Both the position numbers and the translations under genes were made by a program. Shown one piece after another: positions 49,466-60,207 of a stretch of 64,000 nucleotides of DNA (within the stretch, counting starts at the first letter, position 1; every line of letters starts with the position of its first letter). Under the pieces are notes generated by a model, which was not told the DNA's origin, did no database searches, and worked only from the letters and a program-made list of their open reading frames with translations. The stretch is taken from positions 43,306 through 107,305 of the forward strand of contig JAADVB010000032.1 of NCBI GenBank assembly GCA_023334545.1. The letters are read 5' to 3'. Source of the DNA: Salisapilia sapeloensis (taxonomy: Eukaryota > Oomycota > Peronosporomycetes > Peronosporales > Salisapiliaceae).

Positions 49466-50533
49466 ATGGGAGACCCGATCAAGAGAAAGGTGGGCTTTAT
49501 TCTTGGAGACTCGGGCCTACTGGATACTGCCAAGCTTCGTGCCAAGTTTCATAACTTAGGCGTGCATGTCATCAACATTCGTCGATTAGATTGTACCAGA
49601 GAAATTGAATTGATCGTTCAAGATGTCCTGGAGCAGCTTCAAGCTAGTGAGAGGCCTCGGAATATAGTTATTGGAGCACCAGAATCACTTTTATTCTTCC
49701 TTTCACTGGAAGCATCCGCTGATGTGGTGTTTTCAAGCATCATTCAATTGACCCAAGTTACCGTCAGACCAGTAGTTCGAAAGCCTGGGAGAGATTCTGA
49801 TTCAGACGAAGATGAATGGGATCCATTCGACTTGCCACCACCCAAGCCAAACGACGATGCCACAGAGTTAGGTATGATTCGTAAGCACTTTGCCAGTCAT
49901 TACGATGGTGCGAGAACAAACTTGATCCTTACCAAGCTCAGTTTTGTGCATGTCGAAAAGCTATATGACCAAATTCGGCAGGTCGTTCGTCCCAAGATTA
50001 TCCTTATGGTAGGAGCTGCATTACCATCATCCAAAGAAATAGCTCAAAGAATTTGTGAACAAAGTGGTGGCACGTACATTGATGTACACAACGTTAGCCC
50101 ACAAGAGCCAAGATCCTTGCTGAAGACAATTGAGAACACTATCATCACTACAGCATCATCCTTCTACTGCATAGATGGCTATCCGATTTCTCTCGAAGTC
50201 GATTACAACCTTGCAAAAGCTCCCTACGGTCCACAACAACTGTGGCAAATGGAGTCAATAATAGCACCTGTAAGTGCTGCGATCGTTTTCACGGGTTCGA
50301 CGGGATCATTAGTAGAACGGAACAAAGATGTTTCGATTGAGGAAGCTAATCCAATGTTGGAACGTGCCAATGCGCACCAAGAATCTCTCTTGTGCTATCT
50401 TGGTCGGCAGAAAATTTCCACCTACAATGTAAATTGCCATGAATGTTCTGAGAGCAACATTATAGAGATCATCGAGAATGTTGCTGCATCCAAGACCAAT
50501 TGCAGTGAGAATAGTACGAGCACATCAAGTTAA
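49466..50533 (+). CDS. Adenylate-kinase-like protein without a working P-loop
   Basis: 355 residues in one exon from ATG 49466. Residues about 168-285 thread onto an adenylate kinase: PKIILMVGAALPSSKEIAQRICEQSGG aligns in place of the ADK GGPGSGKGT strand-loop-helix, and SFYCIDGYPISLEVDY matches the ADK DGFPRTLEQ block. The P-loop itself is lost (GAALPSSKE), so ATP phosphotransfer is unlikely. The N-terminal 120 residues (KVGFILGDSGLLDTAKL, RNIVIGAPESLL) may be a second, more worn copy. Between them lies an acidic Pro-rich linker (DSDSDEDEWDPFDLPPPKP). Degenerate ADK modules occur in axonemal proteins, so a flagellar structural role is possible, by inference. No targeting signal seen. Confidence 0.6.
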   Translation: MGDPIKRKVGFILGDSGLLDTAKLRAKFHNLGVHVINIRRLDCTREIELIVQDVLEQLQASERPRNIVIGAPESLLFFLSLEASADVVFSSIIQLTQVTVRPVVRKPGRDSDSDEDEWDPFDLPPPKPNDDATELGMIRKHFASHYDGARTNLILTKLSFVHVEKLYDQIRQVVRPKIILMVGAALPSSKEIAQRICEQSGGTYIDVHNVSPQEPRSLLKTIENTIITTASSFYCIDGYPISLEVDYNLAKAPYGPQQLWQMESIIAPVSAAIVFTGSTGSLVERNKDVSIEEANPMLERANAHQESLLCYLGRQKISTYNVNCHECSESNIIEIIENVAASKTNCSENSTSTSS

Positions 50534-50685
50534 TAGTATCATGCACAAACTTCAAGAAAGGAATCAATAAACGAAATGAAAACAGTAGATTACGCATTTG
50601 ATCTATCGATATGGCTCAGTAGATACCATTGATATGGGCGCTTCCGTTGACGCAATTATACCGATAGAAATCGGTAAGTATCATC

Positions 50686-51510
50686 TTAAACTTGATTGAG
50701 TCGTTCGAGTTGCTTCCTGTGACGAATGCAGTAACCACCGCTGCGAGCTGCTTGTGTGCATTCCCAGTAACCGCATCGTTTTCCACCTCCATGACCGTAG
50801 CAAACACCACCGGTCTGGGCACTCTTTGTACAATTCTTGACTGTACATCGGCGTCCACCACCGTGGGAAATACAAAAGCCACCACGGTGAGCACATTTCT
50901 GGCAGCCATCTGCCTTGCAAAAGTGTCGACCGCCATGTTCTACACACAGGCGCTTACGTCGGGCGTAATTGACACAGTTCTGTCGACGGCACTTGACCAT
51001 GCGCTTCCCAGTCAAAGAATTTTTACGAGCTGGTTGTGAATTGGAAACTTGGGAGTCTTGAGGGGACGAAGGCTCTGATTGAACGGACATGGGGCGAAAG
51101 TTTGTGCCATGTAGATCGTGAAAGTGATGCGGTGACTGTGATGACGCTTGCGAAATCAAAGCCGACGGCATGATTGATCTGTATCCTTCAAGTGGAACCA
51201 TTGATGCGAGCTTTAGAGTGGAAATGGGTGGAAGAGAAGATGTAGCCCGAGGCACTGCATGAACGGGCTGGTAGGTGGTAGACAAAACATTAGACATAGA
51301 GCAGTCAAAGTTGAAAGGCGGCGGCTTGATCTCCATGCTTTCATACACTTGGCTAGGAACAAGTGCGATTTGGAACGTATCGCGTTGATCGTTGTAGGAT
51401 TTTAGTGACGGTAGTGTTGGCGCTGGTACTGTTTCAGGATGATACTTTGGAGGAAGAGCACCTTGAACGCTATCCTGCGAGTGGATGCTAGTAGTTTTGG
51501 TCGCGAGCAT
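50686..51510 (-). CDS. WRKY19-type zinc-finger repeat protein
   Basis: 274 residues, ATG 51510, one exon. The N-terminal 175 residues are Ser/Pro-rich and disordered. The C terminus holds about five tandem short Cys-Cys-Cys-His units of the form C-x3-4-C-x-A-x4-G-x-C-x2-H-G-G (CRRQNCVNYARRKRLCVEHGG, then CKADGCQKCAHRGGFCISHGG, CTVKNCTKSAQTGGVCYGHGG and CGYWECTQAARSGGYCIRH). This is the zinc-knuckle repeat known from plant WRKY19 and widely expanded in oomycetes. It contains no WRKYGQK DNA-binding core, so the WRKY name is historical. Function is probably nucleic-acid or protein binding. A near-perfect initiator lies 33 bp upstream, at 51558-51543 on the minus strand. Confidence 0.86.
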   Translation of the reverse strand: MLATKTTSIHSQDSVQGALPPKYHPETVPAPTLPSLKSYNDQRDTFQIALVPSQVYESMEIKPPPFNFDCSMSNVLSTTYQPVHAVPRATSSLPPISTLKLASMVPLEGYRSIMPSALISQASSQSPHHFHDLHGTNFRPMSVQSEPSSPQDSQVSNSQPARKNSLTGKRMVKCRRQNCVNYARRKRLCVEHGGRHFCKADGCQKCAHRGGFCISHGGGRRCTVKNCTKSAQTGGVCYGHGGGKRCGYWECTQAARSGGYCIRHRKQLERLNQV

Positions 51511-51542
51511 AATAGAGGTACGTGGTGTTAAGCCGGGCTTGC

Positions 51543-51558
51543 AAATTGGAAAGTGAGC
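51543..51558 (-). promoter_or_regulatory. Oomycete initiator plus flanking promoter element
   Basis: Reading the minus strand, GCTCACTTTCCAATTT fits GCTCATTYBNCAWTTT with a single C for T change. It is 33-48 bp upstream of the zinc-finger protein start, the usual distance. Confidence 0.65.
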
Positions 51559-52479
51559 CCAGCTTGCGATTGTCTCCCACAGTAGAGGGCAACGACTTGA
51601 CTAGGATTACAAGTATGTGAAAGTGCCATGTTTCCACCACAACCCGCGCATTCACGTGGCAAGTGCAGCGAGGCTAATATTTGTATAGATAACAAACATA
51701 AAACGTAGTATTTCCAGATCTCATCCAATTGCCCCATCCATTTACGTGTCAACCGTTGATATAAATCTATTATTCCATCATCATACGTGGCATTCTTCGA
51801 TCCATACGGATTCCCCCGTTACCTTGTCTACTTGTTGGTATCTACTGGGAAGGCGACACGATAAAGCGCCTTGCGCAAAAAATTTATTAATTGAAGCAGA
51901 TCCACAAACACGGGAGCTTGAAGGCATAGCTGTCCAAATTTTTTCTCGTTAAGGAACGAGGATACAGGCTCATAAGTGGTGCACTTTCCATGTGCGCCAT
52001 ACTGACAGAGGATCGACATACACTTTTGTCTTAGAGCAACCGTCGTATGGTAACTCGGAGTGCCACGGATTATTTAAAGAACAAAAGCTCTGGAATTCCC
52101 TTTGCACACATGTGGCGTAGAAGATATATCAAAGTGTGCTTAATTTCAGTGAAATCGACGTTCATACTACCAAAAGCGAGCGCACAAAAAGAAATTTTAC
52201 TTCGATATGACGTGGCATGGAAGAGTATCATTGTCCGCGCCATCGAAGCATATTGAAGTAAGGACGATGTAAGCTCGCTCACCGATATGTGAGTCTGTAC
52301 GCGACTTCAAATGAGATCATCTGCTCACACCACGCCGAGCATATACCCATGTTTACAACCGAAACCAAGATAAATGAGACTTTAGACTTAGCACCACTTC
52401 AAATGAAACTGGAATAGTCATTTAAAGCGCCGCGTCGTTTCACTTTTTGGTCCAACACTTTCTAAAGATTCTAGCAACC
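51559..52479. other. Divergent intergenic region, zinc-finger protein / IFT139
   Basis: About 920 bp. A 69-codon plus-strand frame at 52047-52256 has no family match and is not called. Near the IFT139 start, TCACTTTTTGGTCCAACACTTT (52440-52461) is a loose initiator-like element, low weight. Confidence 0.35.
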
Positions 52480-55400
52480 ATGGCGAATCGCAACGTAGAG
52501 CCTCGAGTTCTTGTCAACTACTACCTTCGAAAAGGATGGTATGATCATGTCAAACAGCTTCATGCTAGTCGATTTGAAACATTCGGCACGGATAATGTGC
52601 TGGCTTTTTGGCGAGCCATAAGTTTGGTGCTGGAAGGCAGTTATCCTGCTGCCATTCGAGAGCTCGTCAGCCTTAAATCTCGACGAGAAGTCGAGTCACC
52701 ATGCTTGCAAGCACTGGTTTATGCTCACTCCCAATGTAAGCACGTCGATACCGACGAAGTGTCCCAACTCGAGCTACAGGTGTGCATCGCGGAGGAAAAC
52801 GCATCCGTTGAAAGCCTGCTGCTCTCAGCCACAATGTACTGGCATCTGCGGCAGCCAGCAAAAGCGAAGAAAATTTTAGACCAAATTGGCCAGGCTAGTA
52901 AGTCGAGTGGATCAAAAAGTAGCGATCTCACGCCACGTGTGGCTCTACTTCGTGGCTGGATTGACATAACACTCGATCCGAAGACCAAGAAAGATATTGA
53001 CTGCCGTAATGGCGCCATCCATCTGTTCGAAGCAGCCCAAGGGTTTAAAGATGCTGAGTTACTGCTGGGTGTAGCCAAGTACTATGAAGCGAAAAAGTCG
53101 TATAGTAAATCGCTTGAGTATCTAGACCAATTGATCGTCAAGTATCCATGGTTCTCTCAAGGTGTTAGTGAGAAAGCGCTCATCCTTGTTAAGATGAATC
53201 AATGGGATGAATGTCTCGACAGCGTCGAACGGGCGCTGGATGCAAACGCGCACGACATTGACGCTCTCCACCTTCGCACCTTTCTCTTGCTCTCTCGAGA
53301 GGGTAAGCGACAGGAAGCCATTAGCAAGATCCGAAATCTGGAAGAGGCACTAGACCACACAGAGTCGGAGAACGCTCAACTTTATTACGAACTTTCGAAG
53401 AGCATTGTGCGTATCTCGGATGGCGATGAGACCATACTACAAATGACGTTATCCTTGTTGGACGGGGCACTGCGGCTTCATCCTGAAAGTAGCGTTTATC
53501 AGGCTGAAAGAGGTTACCAGATGAGTGTGCGTCAAGACTACTCCATCGCCTTGGAGTGCTACAAGGATGCATTGAAGCTCGATGAATCCAATGAGGCTGC
53601 CCTTCATGGATTGATCTATTGTCAGTTGCAGCTTGCACAGACGGATGATGCCGCTCAACAACTTGAATTTCTTAGTGTCATCCAGGAATCTATTGGCAAC
53701 AACCCGGGTTTTATATACTTGCAAGCCATGCTTACATGGGCACAGCATCAGGACCGCAGTAATCAAGTCAAACAGTTACAACGCGCTGTCCAGTTGCACA
53801 TGGAGCAACTGAAAGACGCTGTGCAGTACGGGGATCTTTCCGCCCATGAACTGATGACGTTGCTAAATCCACTCTTTCTGGTGGAAATCGCGTCCGAGTT
53901 TCTTCGGTCCGACACGACGATGACCAAATCATTGTCCAAAGGTAGAGGACAGGAGGCCCTCAGCCATGAAGAATCGCACGACTTAGCTACCGCAATAGCA
54001 GCCAAGGGCATTGGTATCCTTGAAAAGCTTGTCCATAGATCTCCGGGTCTGCTTCGAGCGCAATCACTTCTCGCCACAGCATACTTCACAGCCTCCAAAC
54101 TCGACGATGCTTATCGCATATGCAACCATGTACGCAGCTCGTACTTCGCGACTATATAACTTCTTGTTTCTAATTCTCACTATTGTAGATTATAAAATTA
54201 AATCCGGAACACTCGGTCAGTCATCTCCTTCAAGCGCGTATATCAATGGAACGAGAGCACTACCGAGCCGCGGAAGCTAGTCTTGACCAAGCGCTAAGCC
54301 ATGATTTCTCCGTTCGACAAACACTCGGATACAGCAGCATCCATGCCAAGATTCAAGAAAACCGAGGGGACGTGGGAGATGCACTTAAAACACTACAGCA
54401 AGCCATGAAGACAATAAAGTCCCAAGATTCGAGGAACAAATCCGGAAGCAAAGTCAGTCGAGAGTTACTGTACGACAAAGCATCCGTCTACATTCAATTA
54501 GCACAAGCTTTAGCCCAGTTAAACAATGTACCAGAAGCAGTCGATGTGGTCCGTGAAGCTCTCCAAGTCTTTCGGTATTGTCTTTCATCATACATGCTTA
54601 CTGCCCTTATACTCATTAATGAACAACAATAGCGGCACTGGAGAAGAAGTGCGAGTGGTACTTGCCAACAGTGAGCTAGCTTTAAAACGCGGTGACCATG
54701 AGTCTGCGATTGCGCTTCTAAGCAACGTTCCACCTTCATCGCCCGCTTTCACGAAAGCTCAAATGGCCAAAGCTGATATCTACTTGCATTATCGAAAGGA
54801 CAAAGTGCGCTTTGCAAAGTGCTACCAAGAGCTTGTTGCTCGACGTCCAGCTCATGCTACCTATGTGAGCCTAGCAGAAGCCTACTTGCGTATTCAAGAG
54901 CTGGACCAAGCTATCGGTAGCTTCAAAGAGGCAATGAAACTGAAACCGGATGATTCGACGTTAGCTGGGCGTATAGGGCGGGTGCTAACCGCAAAGCATG
55001 ACTACCTCAAAGCTGTCGACTACTACGAGAGTGCTTTGAAGCACGAGCCTCGTAACCTGTCGCTCCGGACAGATCTCACCGATCTGTACATAAAGCTTGG
55101 CCACTTTGATCAGGCCTTCGCAACAGTACAACAAGTTCCACCTTTTGATGGTCCGATCGAAAGTGAAGAGCTGGAGGATATTGTCAAGTACACTGAATTG
55201 CAACTCACACTACCGGAGATTCACGTAGGCAGAAATAATCAGGATTTGGCCGTGCAAGCACTGTTGAAAGCCCAGTCATTACAGAAGATGGTCCTCGATC
55301 GACTGCAAGATGAGCAACCTGATGTACTGCAACGGCAGAAGAAGAGTATGGCGCAAACGAGTTACCAAGTTGCTGAAATCTACGCCAAACGATTACCAAA

Positions 55401-56670
55401 GTCGAATGATGATCTAGAGCAGATTCACAAGTACTGTACGATGGCCTTGCGCCTGGATGAAACGCACGAAAATGCATTATTGCAACTTGCTAGAGTAGGA
55501 ATGCTCCGGGGGAACTTGGATCAATGCCAAACGCATTGCCAGACTCTTTTGCGCCTCCAACCTTCCAGCGAACCTACTGCATTACTACTTTCTGATGTGT
55601 TGGTGCAAAAAGAGGAGACAGACGCTGCCATCGGAGCTTTACAGCGTCTTTTGGAAAGCCAACCAGCGAATTTCCAAGCATTACGTCGTCTCATTCACCT
55701 CGCTCGTCGTGCCGGTAAGCTTGATTTGGCACAAAAGTCCTTGACTCTGGCGGAACGATCAGGCGTGCGTGCTGCACATGCCCCAGGTTTCTACTTTTGC
55801 AAAGGCTTGTGTTATCGATACACAAACAAAGTTCGAGAAGCGATTGAGAGCTTTAATTGTGCTCGTAAGGATACGGAATATGGGGAAAGTGCCCTCATCC
55901 ACATGATCGAGTTATATCTGAATCCGGATCAGGATTTTAGCTTTGAAAGCGATGGCGGAGATGCTGCTGAACCTCTTACAAGAGAGCAAGCGGAGAATCT
56001 ACGCATCGCCAACACGTTGTTAGATGAACTACCGATCCACTCTGAGAAGAAAAGCGCGACGAGCTATCAAAATGTAGAGCTACGAGTACTGGAAGCCTAC
56101 GCCGTCTTAGCTGCCCGGAGCAAATCCATGGTGGATAAATCGATTCAACTCTTCCTGGAAATGCTAGAAACGGAGGGTAAAGACTACATACCAGCTATTG
56201 TTGGCCTCTCGGTTGCTTACATAGCAGCGAAGCAACAGCCAAAGGCACGGAACCAACTTAAACGTGTCGTAAAGATGAACTACGATGCGCGTTACGCAGA
56301 GGACTTGGAAAGAGCATACCTTTTACTAGCAGACATCTACATTGGCAAGTCCAAATTCGACATGGCACAGGAGTTATGTAAGAAAGCTTTGGTGCATAAC
56401 AAATCCTCCGGCAAGGCGTGGGAGCTACTCGGACTAGTGATGGAAAAGACCCAATCGTTCGTTGATGCTGCGGACTGCTACCATGAAGCATGGCGCTGCG
56501 AGCATGAGGCAAGCGCACCTGTCGGCTTCAAACTTGCGTTTAATTACCTCAAAGCTAGGCGTTTCGTCGCTGCTATAGATGTCTGTAACCACGTGCTGAG
56601 TCTTTACCCAAACTATCCACGTATCCAAACGGACATTCTGGACAAAGCAGTTGCAGGCTTCCGTCCATAA
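52480..56670 (+). CDS. IFT139: IFT139 / TTC21B-like intraflagellar transport protein
   Basis: Large TPR solenoid of IFT complex A, needed for retrograde transport in flagella (known role). Start ATG 52480 (MANRNVEPRVL); exons 52480-54129, 54189-54574 and 54633-56670 with introns of 59 nt (GTACGC..TAG, phase 0) and 58 nt (GTATTG..TAG, phase 2); 1357 residues, close to human TTC21B at about 1316. The N terminus matches TTC21B (VNYYLRKGWYDHV, EGSYPAAIREL, ALVYAHSQ, ATMYWHLRQPAKAKKILDQI, GWIDITLDP). TPR-like repeats run throughout, for example YLRIQELDQAIGSFKEAMKL and LLGLVMEKTQSFVDAADCY. Its presence supports a motile flagellate stage. The stop converges on the WW-zinc-finger gene with 94 bp between stops. 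Confidence 0.93.
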
Positions 56671-56764
56671 GCAGGCGAACGACACAAGTCTTACAACCTT
56701 AAGTTCCATTTCTAACTTTTCAATAAACTCTTTCTCCTCTACCTTTTTCTCGTCGTTCCTTCTC

Positions 56765-58392
56765 TTATCCTGCAAAAGCATAGTCTCGCAGGGTAGAAAG
56801 CGGATTCTTTGGTTTATTTTCAACCCCTTTACATATCTCGATGTGCTGCTGTGCTCCAGATGGAGCGAATTTCCGATGGCAGGACGGACAGTCCACGAGA
56901 TTCGCCTGGTACTCACGATAGCTGAGTGCGAGGTTGCGTTTCTTCCCACTCTCACTCTTGACTTTGCTTTGAGTACTTGTGTCTGATGATGCATTCGAGT
57001 AGTAGGATGTGTTCCCATTCGTACGTAGTGACCTACGAGAGTGCCGACTTTCATTCTGGTTCGTCCCAAAGACTCTTTCGCAAACGTTTTCATGCTTGGC
57101 TAATCGTCCCATAGCAAAGCTTCGACCACAGTGCTTACAAGTTTCCATCTCTTGCGGACCAACATTTGAGATCACGTTCTTTTCGCTCGACATGCTTCCA
57201 TTTCTACTAGATGTGATACTTGGTCGAATGGAACGCCCAGGCTTGTCGTTGAGTCTAGCACTTTCACGTGGTGTAGCTTTGGTTACAGGTTTCTTTGGAA
57301 GCAACTGCAAATTCTGTTGCAGATCATATGCGTTTAAATCGTTTGAGGACACCTCTGGTGTTGACTGCGCACAGGAAGAAGCATATTGTAAGGACCGGAG
57401 GGCTGGATCTTCCGACAGAACGCACAACATTTTCTGGAAACTTCGAAACAACGACGTCATCTCTTGCTTGTGACGATTCAGCGGTCTGCAAGTACTGAAA
57501 TGAGCTTGGAAACTACTGCTACTGTCCTGCTTGGCACCACAAAAGCAACAAAAGAGATAGTCCTGTGGATCGATATCTGTCGACTCTGTCTCATTCACTG
57601 ACACTTGCTCATCCACCATCGCATTAACGCCATTCGGCCTAATAGCAGACTATACGTCATTCATGAGGTAAATTATATAGGTAGGAAGGAAGCTTACTTG
57701 GTCCAAGATGACTCTCGAGTACGCCTGTTATAGTAATAGACTCTTCCTTTGGCTGTAAATGCTTGCTTCCATTCGTCACTCTTGTCCACAGCATTAGTGT
57801 CTTCATTCTCTTTAGATCCAGCACTCGTTTCGCTACCATCTTCACTCTCACTTTCATCTACTTGCTCTCCAATTGGATACTGATGCATTGATACGCCAGA
57901 CTGTCCTTTGGAATCTTCGAATGTGGACGATTCATTGGACCATCGAGCTTCCATGGCTTCATGAACCATGTCAAAGTAGGATGGTGCTGCTGCATGCTCC
58001 TCCATATGACTCGACAACTTCCATCCGCTCCCAGTGTCACTCTCATCATCTTCTGGATGACTATCTTGCGAGTCGATATCACTATCCTGAATCCTACTTT
58101 GGTTTCTAACGGACGAACGGAACTCTTCTCGTTGACTATCCAGTAGTCTCAGCGCATCCTGGACACTCTGCTCAACGTCATCTAGACTTAACGCTTCCGA
58201 TACGGTCGATTCAGCTGCCTTTTGCTGATACTCACGTTCTTCTTCCTTTCCCTGCATATGCCCAGTCTCTTCGTTCGTCGATTCAAACTCATCTTGCGGA
58301 TCATGCATCATCTGAAAACCTTCCGAGTTCTCTGAAAGTCTCTCCGACTCGTCCATCATTTCTCCGAGGCCGCTCTGGTCGTTACGAGACAT
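56765..58392 (-). CDS. WW-domain plus C2HC zinc-finger (ZC2HC1-like) protein
   Basis: Two exons, 58392-57698 and 57638-56765, joined across a 59-nt GTAAGC..TAG intron in phase 2; 522 residues. Exon 1 encodes an acidic Glu/Ser-rich region and ends inside a WW domain (DEWKQAFTAKGRVYYYNRRT then ESSWTK); the first codon after the intron adds the closing Pro (WTKP), which confirms the join. Exon 2 starts with a CxxC..H..C finger (CFCGAKQDSSSSFQAHFSTC) and carries two C2HC fingers (CKHCGRSFAMGRLAKHENVC, CPSCHRKFAPSGAQQHIEIC) like animal ZC2HC1A. The animal proteins lack a WW domain, so this fusion may link proline-motif binding to the fingers. Reported ZC2HC1 roles are limited, so no process is assigned. 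The start is 254 bp from the divergent gene at 58647. Confidence 0.82.
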
Positions 58393-58646
58393 ACTCGTGC
58401 ACTCGTCTTGGAAAATGTATGCAACTGGAGTTTACTTCATGTCAGAATCCTGGACAGTTCATATTACTTATGGTAATTTCCTGACCAACATTCTGTCATA
58501 TAGTATATAGATGCATGATTGGATATAATTGTCGAATAGGACATATGATTGGTGGATAAGAACGCGCGCTTTTTGTTGCCGTTCCACTTCCGTTTCCGCC
58601 AAGTACAGACTCCTCTTCCTCCTCGTTGCGCGCGGTATAGATAGAT

Positions 58647-59429
58647 ATGAAGCTTTTAGACACTGCGCACGCTATCCGTAAGGTCTAATATTCTATGTAA
58701 GACCGCTCCTTTTTAACTTGTACAAATGTAGCACCCGTGGACGGCGAACAAGGCTGGGGCACAGGCGAACCAAAGGACATGGAGCCGCTCGTTGATTCTT
58801 CTACAGACTTTTCTTCCGACGATGAAGAATTGGATGCGTATGGATTGGATAGTTTTATCTCGATGGACTCGACGTTTGAAGACCCGTTCGAGTGCAGCGC
58901 TTCGCCTATTCTTGATGCTGGTGATAGCAACTATCTCGTTCTTCCAGACACGCTGGAAGACTTGTATGAAGACTCGAAGAATAAACGCGTGCAAGAGACA
59001 CATCAGTATCCTTCAGATGGAGACACGAAGAGACGGCGCCAAGCACTGCGGCCGCTGGATGCCAATGTAATGGATGTAACTGACCGATCTGGTGGTAGTA
59101 AGTCTCTCTCACGCTCTCATGACGTTGATCAAAGCGAAGAAGCTGTTGTAACAAAACCGGCGGGCAAACGCCGAAGGCGAGAACTCTCAGCTTCAGGTAC
59201 ACCAGCCCCCTCGACGAATGTTGCCACGTCCAAGGACTCGATGTTCACGCCTCCGACAACGTCCGTCAATTACAATCTCTTCAACAGGAAAACAGGAAAG
59301 AAAATCGACAATCAGACTCCACAGGAAGACACTGTGAAGAAAATCACGAATGTAAAAAGCCGTGGCCAGGAAAATCGAAGAGCTCGCAGCGCCAGACTTT
59401 TGCCGGATCCACGTGACGTGGAAAATTAG
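58647..59429 (+). CDS. Small acidic-basic probable nuclear protein, unknown
   Basis: Exon 1 is 58647-58677 (MKLLDTAHAIP), a 54-nt intron (58678-58731, GTAAGG..TAG) follows, and exon 2 is 58732-59429; 242 residues. The phase 1 join regenerates Pro (C + CA) and places a proper ATG upstream of an exon that otherwise starts only at GTG. The N-terminal half is acidic (DFSSDDEELDAYGLD). The middle has basic nuclear-signal-like clusters (TKRRRQALR, AGKRRRRELS). The C terminus has VNYNLFNRKTGKKID and an Arg-rich end (GQENRRARSARLL). No family recognised. It shares a 254-bp promoter interval with the WW-zinc-finger gene. Confidence 0.65.
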
Positions 59430-60207
59430 CACGTGACAGACGAGTGTATTTAATCTTTCGAAAAGACTTCTTTGGTGAAAGCAAATTCAGCCATGGCTTT
59501 GTAATTATAATATATGGACGTGTAGGCATGCCGGACGCCGTTTCAATCCGTCCGTGGCACATCGAGTTGATAATAAACTTGATGCTTTTGCTGACATAGA
59601 CAGCGATTTGGAGAGCATGTTATTTGCTCAGGATTTGCAGATGCCTTTCATCCGAAAGGAAGGGTTTCTGGTAGAAGTGCAGGAGATTTACAATGCTGTG
59701 AACTCGTTTACGCAGGACTTAATACGAAAAGGCATGTATATCATATGGATGTAGTGATTCAGATGGATGGATATTGCTTTCTACCATCCTTCGCGATAAT
59801 GCTATAAAGGATGGCTTGATTTCTTCAATACTCGCGAACACGTTGCCACGAAAGCCTATCGTACTCACCTTTGGCTAATTTGCGCGCATGCTTCCATCTG
59901 GAGGGTGCATTTGTGACTAGTTTTACAATGGATCGATATCCACTTCTGATAGGTATCCAACCCTTTTTTACCTTTTCGTTCATTCACAAGCATTTTAATC
60001 GTCTTCCTCCAGACTTTTACTTCGTACGGCATACCGACCATCAGCTCAAAGATTGTCATGCCGACTTCGTCGCAGGAAAAATTAACCTACATCCTCATCA
60101 ATTAACCCGACATCTTGGTTCGTACTTGTTCGGGACGGGTACAGATAATCAGACACGCGCATAGATAATGCAGAGGCAGGTGCAGTCTTCATAATTCATC
60201 CAGCCGA
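59430..60207. other. Region before the channel gene, with a possible decayed gene
   Basis: About 780 bp; coding-looking pieces in shifting frames are listed separately as a pseudogene candidate. No promoter or repeat recognised. Confidence 0.35.
59526..60170 (+). pseudogene. Possible decayed or unresolved gene
   Basis: Three protein-like stretches follow each other in different frames: 59526-59754 (HRVDNKLDAFADIDSDLESM, then FLVEVQEIYNAVNSFTQDL), about 59730-59877 in another frame (SDGWILLSTILRDNAIKDGL), and 59871-60164 in a third (RLPPDFYFVRHTDHQLKD). The shifts do not coincide with good splice sites, and the first piece has no usable ATG, so a broken gene is the simplest reading. Unrecognised introns in a real gene remain possible. 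No family recognised. Confidence 0.3.

Noticed and set aside
50686-51510. True WRKY transcription factor
   Set aside because: Only the short Cys/His repeat of WRKY19 is present; the WRKYGQK DNA-binding core is absent.
52047-52256. 69-codon plus-strand frame before IFT139
   Set aside because: No family, no initiator and no intron support; length is within chance for this composition.
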